DNA from: Ferrimonas balearica DSM 9799
GTDB lineage: Bacteria; Pseudomonadota; Gammaproteobacteria; Enterobacterales; Shewanellaceae
Assembly: GCF_000148645.1 (NCBI RefSeq)
Contig: NC_014541.1
Coordinates: 3,991,139-4,055,138 of the forward strand
Direction: 5' to 3'
DNA: 64,000 nucleotides
Positions 56,274-62,768 of the stretch are shown in pieces (the first letter of the stretch is position 1; each line of letters starts with the position of its first letter). The notes beneath the pieces were generated by a model. That model was not told the DNA's origin, did no database searches, and saw nothing but the letters and a program-made list of their open reading frames with translations. Made by a program: the position numbers and the translations under genes.

Positions 56274-56468
56274 TTATTTACGCAACGTGGCGTAGTAGGC
56301 CAGGACATGGGGGGATTCACGATAGCCGGACGGCTTCGTGTCGGGAGTGGCTTCAGCCGGGGTTGCTTTAGCCTGAACCGTACCGCTTGAGAGGGCAACA
56401 GCGCCCGCCCCAAGGCCCAGGGCCTTGAGAGCGCGGCGGCGGTCCAATCGGGTTTGCCGATCGTTCAT
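56274..56468 (-). CDS. fdhX: FdhX, small Tat-signal protein of fdh operon 3
   Basis: A 64-residue protein with a Tat-like signal (LDRRRALKALGLGAGAVALSS) lacking the RRQFLK form of the other two, and tail GYRESPHVLAYYATLRK. It keeps the GYxES-x-HVxxYY motif. It lies 11 bases before fdhA3 and is preceded by GGAGG. Confidence 0.82.
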   Translation of the reverse strand: MNDRQTRLDRRRALKALGLGAGAVALSSGTVQAKATPAEATPDTKPSGYRESPHVLAYYATLRK

Positions 56469-56561
56469 AACACCTCCGAGGTGTTGAGGGATTTAGGTGG
56501 GGCAACAGCCCTCTGCCCCACCACCGGAACCTTTACCCATCCGGTCTGGCACAGGCGGTGT

Positions 56562-57188
56562 TTAGCCGGCCTGTTCTACCTGTACATCCAGGATCAGGTT
56601 GCCAAACTCCACCTTCTCCGCAGCGAAGAACGCCTGGCCCAGTGCCGCTACCGCGACATAGAACGAAGCGTGCTTGGCCGCAGCCAGATCGGTAAAGAAC
56701 TGGTCTACCCAAGGGGCCAAATGTTTCTGCCAGAACGGGATCTGGTCCTGCTGCCGGCCTTCCAGCAACAGAAACGCCATCACCTCGCACAGGGCAGACA
56801 GATGGTCCTCAGGCTCTTTCACGTTCTCTTCACGGGCAAAGCCCAGTCGGGTCAGGTCCTGACGCAGCAGGGCCAGCGGCTGGTCCATCAGGGAACCGGT
56901 CAGGTACCAGCTGATGTACGGGATCACTTCGCCGTGACCCAGGCCGATGAAGAGGTTGAAAAACTCGTCGTCCAGCTGGCTGTCCAGATGGGTCTGGGCC
57001 GCCAGTTTCAGGCCATGCCAGGCCTTGCCCATGTCGCTGTCGTTGTCCTCGTCCAACTCCAGATTGGCCAGGAACTGCATCAGCTCCGGATTCGGCACCT
57101 GGCGCAGCAGGGCTGACAGCAACTGGTAGATGTCCGCGCGAAGTTGCTGGTGTTCAGATACGACCCGAGTGGTTTGTTGTTCAGTCAT
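56562..57188 (-). CDS. TorD-family chaperone for formate dehydrogenase
   Basis: A 208-residue all-helical protein with the family core EFFNLFIGLGHGEVIPYISWYLTG and the C-terminal region of TorD/DmsD-like proteins. These bind Tat signals of molybdoenzymes and hold them for cofactor insertion. Its place upstream of fdhX3-A3 makes FdhA the likely client. An adjacent GTG at 57191 is an alternative start; GAGGTAG favours the ATG. Confidence 0.88.
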   Translation of the reverse strand: MTEQQTTRVVSEHQQLRADIYQLLSALLRQVPNPELMQFLANLELDEDNDSDMGKAWHGLKLAAQTHLDSQLDDEFFNLFIGLGHGEVIPYISWYLTGSLMDQPLALLRQDLTRLGFAREENVKEPEDHLSALCEVMAFLLLEGRQQDQIPFWQKHLAPWVDQFFTDLAAAKHASFYVAVAALGQAFFAAEKVEFGNLILDVQVEQAG

Positions 57189-57200
57189 CACTACCTCAAA

Positions 57201-58889
57201 TTAGACCCGGAGTTGCTTTTCGGGATCGTTCAGAATGTCGGTGAACATGTCTTTCACCCGACAGTCTTCGCACATTTTCAGACGATTCAGCGCGTCACCA
57301 GCAAAGGCACTGTGGCCCGCCAGCGCGGTGGTCATCTTCTCAATCACCGCTTTGGTGGCGAACGGCTTACCGCAGGTCACACACTCGAACGGTTCCTCCT
57401 CCTTCAGCACCTGCTCGGTTTGACGCGCTTCGCGGTCGAGCTGGATGCGGGAGGTCAGGGTAATCGCTTTCTCCGGACAGGCGCGCTCACACAGGCCGCA
57501 CTGCACACAGGCTTGCTCGGTGAACTTCAGGGCCGGGCTGTCGCCACCGTCCATCAGGGCACGGCTCGGGCACAGCGCGGCGCAGCTCATGCACAGGGTG
57601 CACTTGTCGACGTCGACGCTGACGGTGCCATACGGAACGCGCGGCAGGTCCAGCACCTCGGTGCTGCCTGCGCTGGCGCCGTTGATGTGGTCCAGAGCGT
57701 TAAACAGGGTGTCCCGTTTGGCCAGGTCTTTGCCGAAAGCAGCAATCGGCAGCTCAGCAAAGGCGGCGCTTTCGGCCAGGATGGCGTCCAGCTGGTCCAG
57801 CTCCGCGGTGCTGATCAGGCGCACACGGTCGGCCGGCTCACCCACTGCCTGCAGCAGGGTGGTCACCAGATCGTGCTCACTGCGTACCAGGGTCAGCAGA
57901 GTTTCCGGGGTTTGTTCGGTGGTCAGCACCAGCACCTGACGGGCGCCCCAGGCCAGGGTGGCCAGCCAGCTGTCGATGCCCGCTACCGCCACCTCTTCCA
58001 GCGCCACCGGCAGCACGCCACCAGGCAGCTGGCGCAGGGCGGAGAGGGCAGCCTCACCGGCGCTGTCGTCGTGCAGCACCACCGCCGGGCGCTGGTCAGA
58101 CAGCTCCAGGTAGCGGGTCAGCAGACGCTTAACGTAATCCTTGAGGATCGCCGGGGTGGGCTGGTCGTAGCTCAGTGCACCGGTCGGGCAGGCGGCGGTG
58201 CAGCTGCCGGCACCGTGGCACAGGTGCGGATCAACGGTGATCTTGTGGTCGACACTCTCGATGGCGTCGGCCGGGCAGACGTTCAGACAGCGGGTGCAGC
58301 CATCAATGCCACTGGAGTGGTGGGCACAGATGTCGTAGTTCACTTTGACGTAGCGCGGCTTGTCGAACTGGCCAATCAGCTGCGGCAGTTGCGCCAGGGC
58401 CGCGGCCAGCTTGTCGGCATCGTCACCCACGTGGAAGTAACCGGGCGGCAGCAGCTCCAGGTTCAGGACCGGCTGTTGGCCGAGGTCGAGCACCAGGTCG
58501 TAATGGGGGCGACGAACCGCACCCGGCGCCAGTTCCTGCTCAACGCCATCAACCTTGATAAAGGCCTGGAACTGACCCAGGAACCCTTTCAGCGACACAG
58601 TACGGCTGAAGTAGGCGGGCAGGGATTCGGTGGCTTCGGCGGCAGCCATCACCTTGTCCAGGTGGGCTTCGTCCTGGCTGGTCACCGCTTCGGTGGCCAC
58701 CAGAGTGCGGCTGGCCATGCCGTCCAGTTCAGCGGCGGCCAGACGGATCAAATCTTCCGGCCCGATGATCAACAGGTGGCCGGCGGTATTGTAGGAGACC
58801 GTCTGCGGGATCAGGTTCTCCAGCATGGTGACTTGGGCCAGGCTCTGCTCACGGGCCGGATCCATCACCGGGATTTGGCTATTGCTCAC
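57201..58889 (-). CDS. Multi-cluster [4Fe-4S] protein linked to formate dehydrogenase
   Basis: A 562-residue soluble protein. Cluster motifs lie near residues 188-245 (CTRCLNVCP, CHGAGSCTAACP) and 430-472 (CTLCMSCAALCP, CVQCGLCERACP), and two CxxC pairs near 503 and 540 (CVTCGKP, CEDCR). A non-cluster domain lies between. Genes of this type flank fdh operons in Shewanella, so an electron-transfer or maturation role is inferred. The start is taken as GTG at 58889, behind AGGAAA; the frame continues to a TTG at 58937. Confidence 0.82.
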   Translation of the reverse strand: MSNSQIPVMDPAREQSLAQVTMLENLIPQTVSYNTAGHLLIIGPEDLIRLAAAELDGMASRTLVATEAVTSQDEAHLDKVMAAAEATESLPAYFSRTVSLKGFLGQFQAFIKVDGVEQELAPGAVRRPHYDLVLDLGQQPVLNLELLPPGYFHVGDDADKLAAALAQLPQLIGQFDKPRYVKVNYDICAHHSSGIDGCTRCLNVCPADAIESVDHKITVDPHLCHGAGSCTAACPTGALSYDQPTPAILKDYVKRLLTRYLELSDQRPAVVLHDDSAGEAALSALRQLPGGVLPVALEEVAVAGIDSWLATLAWGARQVLVLTTEQTPETLLTLVRSEHDLVTTLLQAVGEPADRVRLISTAELDQLDAILAESAAFAELPIAAFGKDLAKRDTLFNALDHINGASAGSTEVLDLPRVPYGTVSVDVDKCTLCMSCAALCPSRALMDGGDSPALKFTEQACVQCGLCERACPEKAITLTSRIQLDREARQTEQVLKEEEPFECVTCGKPFATKAVIEKMTTALAGHSAFAGDALNRLKMCEDCRVKDMFTDILNDPEKQLRV

Positions 58890-59061
58890 TCTACGTTTCC
58901 TAGTCGGTCGTTGCTCTGTTGTCGGTGAGGCGGACAATCCGCCCCGGCTGGCAACGTTCCCTTGTTTCCGGTTGACCCGGGCACCAGATGCTCACCACTG
59001 GCGTTCACTCTATTAGTTAGCAAGGGATGTACCAGCACTTATGATATTTGAGTCGGCTGAA

Positions 59062-59682
59062 TTACGCCTGACTCCGAGTGCTTTCGGTTTCCCCGCCTTC
59101 TTGCGGGTCATTTTGTCCAATATCCTCACGGACATTGGGTAATTCTGACGGCGTTTGCGCCGACTCAGCCTGGGCCAGTTCCACGCCCTCGGCGCGCTCG
59201 GAATCGGCCGCCTCCAGCTTGGTCTCTTGCTGCGCCACGGCCTCATCCACCTGCTCCACCGCTTCGGTCACGTGGCGGAATACCTTCTTGGCCACTTCCG
59301 CCGCCACTGCAGCGGTCAGTTTGGGCTGGGCGGCGTAGTCGAGGTCGTATTCGCAAAGGCCATCGCGGATGTTGTACTGCGGCTGTTTCCACAGCGCGCG
59401 CAGCGCCTCTTTGCGTTGAGTCGGGTCAACCCCGGGCTTGAGGTAGTCGGCAAAGCTGCCGCCCTGCTCAATGCTGGTGGGGTCCGGCAATGCCTCGGCC
59501 TCAGCAGCCTCTTCGGCAGCGGCCTCCACCTGGGCTTCGGTTTGCCCCTCAACCGGGGCAGCCGCCTCGGCAGTGGGCTCAGCATCATCGACTGGCTCAA
59601 CCGTGTCGCGGACCAGTTCGGCCTCTTCGGCCTCCTTGGCGACCTCGGCCTTACGCTGTTGCCAGCGGGACAGAAAGCTCAT
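59062..59682 (-). CDS. DUF3306 protein
   Basis: A 206-residue acidic protein starting MSFLSRWQQRKAEVAKE, the DUF3306 hallmark. Ala/Glu-rich regions (about 25-70 and 125-180) flank a conserved core (FADYLKPGVDPTQRKEALRALWKQPQYNIRDGL). DUF3305 and DUF3306 genes regularly sit beside molybdenum formate dehydrogenases. The start overlaps the DUF3305 stop. Function unknown. Confidence 0.86.
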   Translation of the reverse strand: MSFLSRWQQRKAEVAKEAEEAELVRDTVEPVDDAEPTAEAAAPVEGQTEAQVEAAAEEAAEAEALPDPTSIEQGGSFADYLKPGVDPTQRKEALRALWKQPQYNIRDGLCEYDLDYAAQPKLTAAVAAEVAKKVFRHVTEAVEQVDEAVAQQETKLEAADSERAEGVELAQAESAQTPSELPNVREDIGQNDPQEGGETESTRSQA

Positions 59683-60137
59683 CAGGCACCCTCCCCACGG
59701 GCTTTCACTTCACCGCGGACGTCGATGTGCTTGCGGCGATGAGCCTGGATCGGCGCTTCGCCGTGACGGGTGATAAAGGACTCAATCCAGCAGCCGATCG
59801 CTTCCGGAATGGCGCAGGTCAGCACCGGAGTGTCACCCTCCAGCGCACCCGCGGCGATGTTCTGGTTGGCGGTCACCGACATCGGCACCGGCACCCCATC
59901 GCCCTTGTCATCACAGATGATGAACAGCTTGGGATTGTCCAGGTCCAGGTTCAGGCGGTAGTTGGCGCGCTCATCCAGGAACAGTTCAATCGCCACCAGA
60001 TGTGCCCCCTCCGGCTTTTCACCGGAAGCCGGCAGCAGGCTATCAACCTCGTAGTTGGTCTGAGTCCAGCGGCCGACGGTCACCTGTTTGGCTTTCAGGG
60101 TGACGTATAAAGGCCAGATCGATTCGCTGTGTTGCAT
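59682..60137 (-). CDS. DUF3305 protein
   Basis: A 151-residue protein with WPLYVTLKAKQVTVGRW and LHLVAIELFLDERANYRLNL-like text, typical of DUF3305. The C-terminus (IESFITRHGEAPIQAHRRK) is basic. It is the first gene of the minus-strand maturation block and precedes DUF3306 with a one-base overlap of stop and start. The start at 60137 follows GGGAG; the longer frame to 60203 lacks a site. Confidence 0.84.
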   Translation of the reverse strand: MQHSESIWPLYVTLKAKQVTVGRWTQTNYEVDSLLPASGEKPEGAHLVAIELFLDERANYRLNLDLDNPKLFIICDDKGDGVPVPMSVTANQNIAAGALEGDTPVLTCAIPEAIGCWIESFITRHGEAPIQAHRRKHIDVRGEVKARGEGA

Positions 60138-60239
60138 TCCACGCTCCCGTGTCGATGTGGATTGGGGCCCAAGGCCACCGGGAATCCTAACTGCTCCGTC
60201 CACTGCAAGTATTGTTCCATCTTAAAACCATCGCCACAG

Positions 60240-60255
60240 GATGATCCCGTTCACG
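60240..60255. promoter_or_regulatory. CRP-like site in the fdhD / DUF3305 divergent promoter
   Basis: GATGATCCCGTTCACG contains TGA-N6-TCAC and closely parallels the site before fdhX2 (TGATCCCGGTCACG at 51427). It lies about 100 bases before the DUF3305 gene and 162 before fdhD. Confidence 0.48.
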
Positions 60256-60259
60256 CTTT

Positions 60260-60300
60260 TTGTCCCCATTGGGACAATTTGTCCTTGGCCAGTGGGACAG
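60260..60300. promoter_or_regulatory. Palindromic operator pair in the fdhD divergent promoter
   Basis: A perfect inverted repeat TTGTCCC-CATT-GGGACAA spans 60260-60277. A second, looser one, TTGTCC-N9-GGGACAG, spans 60279-60300. Two spaced copies of one palindrome type suggest a dimeric regulator, perhaps the HTH protein encoded at 61247. Confidence 0.6.
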
Positions 60301-60416
60301 CTTGGGGCACTGAGTCGCTGCAGAGGTGATCCGGATCTCACTGTCAGGGCCATTCTCAGCTGGAACAGGTTTTGCATTTCCTTAAACTGAGTTTAGATCC
60401 CTTGGCAAGTTATTGA

Positions 60417-61250
60417 ATGACCACGACCGTGAAACGCCCCCGCCTCACCCGCACCCATGCGGAAGCGCCCCTGACCATTGCGGTGACCGCGGTGGACGAA
60501 AAGGGACAGATCCAGGAAAAGCAGATCGCCTGCGAGCGACCGCTGACCCTTTACCTTAACTGGCAACCCATCGTCACCCTGATGACCCTGGGCGCCCGGC
60601 CGGAAGCGCTGGCTCTGGGTTACCTGAAAAACCAGGGCTTTATCAGCGACATCGAACGGGTGGAGTCGGTCATCGTCGATTGGGAGGTCAACTCCGCGGC
60701 GGTGATCACCAAGGAGGACGTCAGCCATGTCGAGAAAAAGCTGGAGGAGAAAACCGTCACCAGTGGCTGCGGCCAGGGCACGGTCTTCGGCAGCTTTACC
60801 GCCGGCATCGACGACATCCGGTTGCCCACACCGTCGCTGACCCAGAGTGGCATCTACGCTCTGCTCAAAAACCTCAGCCAGTACAACGACACCTACAAGA
60901 ATGCCGGTGCCGTACACGGTTGTGGCATCTGCGAAGGTGACCGCATCCTCAGCTTCGTTGAGGACGTGGGCCGCCACAACGCAGTCGATACCCTGGCCGG
61001 TGAGATGTGGCTGGAGGGGATCGACGGTGGCGACAAGATCTTCTACACCACCGGCCGACTGACCTCGGAGATGGTGATCAAAGTGGCCAAGATGGGCATT
61101 CCCGTGCTGCTGTCCCGCTCCGGCGTGACCGAAATGGGCCTGAGCCTGGCCACCCAACTGGGCATCACCATGATTGCCCGCGCCAAAGGACGGCACTTCC
61201 TGGTTTACCACGGCGCCGAAACCATCGAATTTGACGGAGCCGAGGCATGA
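60417..61250 (+). CDS. fdhD: FdhD, formate dehydrogenase sulfurtransferase
   Basis: A 277-residue protein with the FdhD core (VTSGCGQGTVFGSF with C118, VEDVGRHNAVDTLAGEM, GRLTSEMVIKVAKMGIP, LVYH). FdhD passes sulfur from IscS to the Mo-bis-MGD cofactor. The E. coli CxxC is not present at C118 (SGCGQG has a single Cys); another CxxC lies at 169-172 (HGCGICEGD). It diverges from the maturation block and overlaps the downstream regulator gene. Confidence 0.92.
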   Translation: MTTTVKRPRLTRTHAEAPLTIAVTAVDEKGQIQEKQIACERPLTLYLNWQPIVTLMTLGARPEALALGYLKNQGFISDIERVESVIVDWEVNSAAVITKEDVSHVEKKLEEKTVTSGCGQGTVFGSFTAGIDDIRLPTPSLTQSGIYALLKNLSQYNDTYKNAGAVHGCGICEGDRILSFVEDVGRHNAVDTLAGEMWLEGIDGGDKIFYTTGRLTSEMVIKVAKMGIPVLLSRSGVTEMGLSLATQLGITMIARAKGRHFLVYHGAETIEFDGAEA

Positions 61251-62152
61251 CCCAGAGCACTGATAACCTGTTTATGAACGCCAAGCAGGTGGCGGACTAC
61301 CTCGATCTCAACGAGAAGAAGGTGTACGCCATGGCCAACGAGCGCCAGTTGCCGGGCACCAAGATCACCGGCAAATGGCTGTTCCCCAAAACCCTGATCG
61401 ACCGCTGGGTGATGGAGTCCTGCCACAGCGGCATGCTGTCTGACCGCCTGATCATCACCGGTTCCGATGACCCTCTGCTGCACTGGGTGGTGGGCCGGGT
61501 CAGCCAACGCATCGGCAGCAGCGGCCTGGTGAACTACTCCGCCACCAGCTCCGGCCTCGGCCTCTCCCTGCTGGCCCAGGGTCTGGCAGACATCTGCTGC
61601 CTGCACTGGGGCAATGAATCCGAGCGTGACCTGCGCCACCCGGCGCTGCTCAAGCGCCATGCCCTGCACAAGCAGTGGGTCATGGTGCACGCCGCCAGCC
61701 GCGAGTTTGGCCTGCTGATGCGTAACGAACACCTGCACCTGGGTCAGGATGTCGAGCAGGCACTGTCTCTGCGCTACCGCTGGCTGACCCGCCAGGAGGG
61801 CGCCGGTGCCCGTTACCACTTCGACAACTGGCTGGCCGAGCGCGGCATGGCGGGCACCGACCTCAATATCGTCGGCACCGCCTTCAGTGAGCGCGAACTG
61901 GCCGCCTCGGTGGCCCGCGGTGAAGCGGACTTCGGCTTCGGTTGCCACGGCATCGCCGGCGAGATGGGACTGGCGTTTGTGCCTCTGGGTCGCGAATCGT
62001 TCGATCTGGTGATGCCCCAGGGCGTCTACTTCCGCCAGCACCTGCAGCAGCTGTTCTCGGTGATGCAGAGTCCGGACACCCTGTCTCAGGCCCAGCGCCT
62101 TGGCGGCTATGACCTGACCGACAGCGGCAAGTTGATCTGGAGTCCGGTCTGA
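61247..62152 (+). CDS. HTH protein with PBP-like ligand domain, probable fdh/molybdate regulator
   Basis: A 301-residue protein. Residues 10-55 form an excisionase/MerR-like helix-turn-helix (NAKQVADYLDLNEKKVYAMA, then TGKWLFPKTLIDRWV). The remainder is a PBP_like domain related to molybdate/tungstate-binding proteins (TGSDDPLLHWVVGRVSQRIG, LAQGLADICCLHWG, GTAFSERELAASVARGEADFGFG). It is coupled to fdhD by an ATGA overlap. It may sense molybdate or tungstate and control the fdh genes; that is inferred. Confidence 0.82.
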   Translation: MTQSTDNLFMNAKQVADYLDLNEKKVYAMANERQLPGTKITGKWLFPKTLIDRWVMESCHSGMLSDRLIITGSDDPLLHWVVGRVSQRIGSSGLVNYSATSSGLGLSLLAQGLADICCLHWGNESERDLRHPALLKRHALHKQWVMVHAASREFGLLMRNEHLHLGQDVEQALSLRYRWLTRQEGAGARYHFDNWLAERGMAGTDLNIVGTAFSERELAASVARGEADFGFGCHGIAGEMGLAFVPLGRESFDLVMPQGVYFRQHLQQLFSVMQSPDTLSQAQRLGGYDLTDSGKLIWSPV

Positions 62153-62167
62153 CCGGCTCCCTCCCCG

Positions 62168-62194
62168 ACGGGCTCAATTGAGCCCGTTTTTTTT
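62168..62194 (+). terminator. Terminator after fdhD-regulator operon
   Basis: Perfect stem ACGGGCTCAA/TTGAGCCCGT with an eight-base T-run, 15 bases after the stop. Confidence 0.92.
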
Positions 62195-62200
62195 GTTTAT

Positions 62201-62683
62201 CCCATATTTCCGTGGGAGTCTTGGCTCCAGGCCTGTTGCCACCTACCGAGCCGTTGCCGGGATGCCCCGGCGGGCACCAGAAGGGCGTTGCCCGGCTGCG
62301 CGCCCCGCTCTTGACACCCCTGCCTCCGACGCGGCGACAGCCCCTCGCTCCCACTCCTTCACGTTCAGCACTGGCCAGACTCGCTTTATGAAAAGGCCTT
62401 TCCATGTCCTTTTCAAAAGTCCGGCTTCGCCCTCCATGGCTCCGCGTTCACGCCTCTCGGCGTTCACCCCTGCTCGACTGGCACTCGGGCCTTCCCTGGC
62501 CCTCGGCTTCACTCCCAGTCGCTCCCGCTCGGCGCCGCGAGTCGGCCTTTGGTGGACGGCTTCGCCGTGATAGTTGGGTGCTCATTCCAATTCGGAAACA
62601 GCACAAAGTCCTCAAGAGGCATTTTCTTGGAGATGTCGCTCCTATCTTCTTGCCTCGCTAATCCGCGAAGAACCTATTTTTTG
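62201..62683. repeat. Non-coding repeat element, copy 2 (inverted, longer)
   Basis: The reverse complement of the element at 23336-23743, with about 80 extra bases at about 62385-62465. That insert contains an inverted repeat (TGAAAAGG...CCTTTTCA at 62389-62415). Together with the terminator it fills the 616-base gap before the last gene. Frames on both strands are Arg/Ser/Pro-rich and shift between copies, so it is not a protein gene. Confidence 0.88.
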
Positions 62684-62768
62684 CCATGGATTTCATTCAA
62701 ACGTCTGTTATGTCGACGTTTTAGCCTCTGTGCTGGCGTAAGCTGACGGCGACATGACAGGAGTTTGT

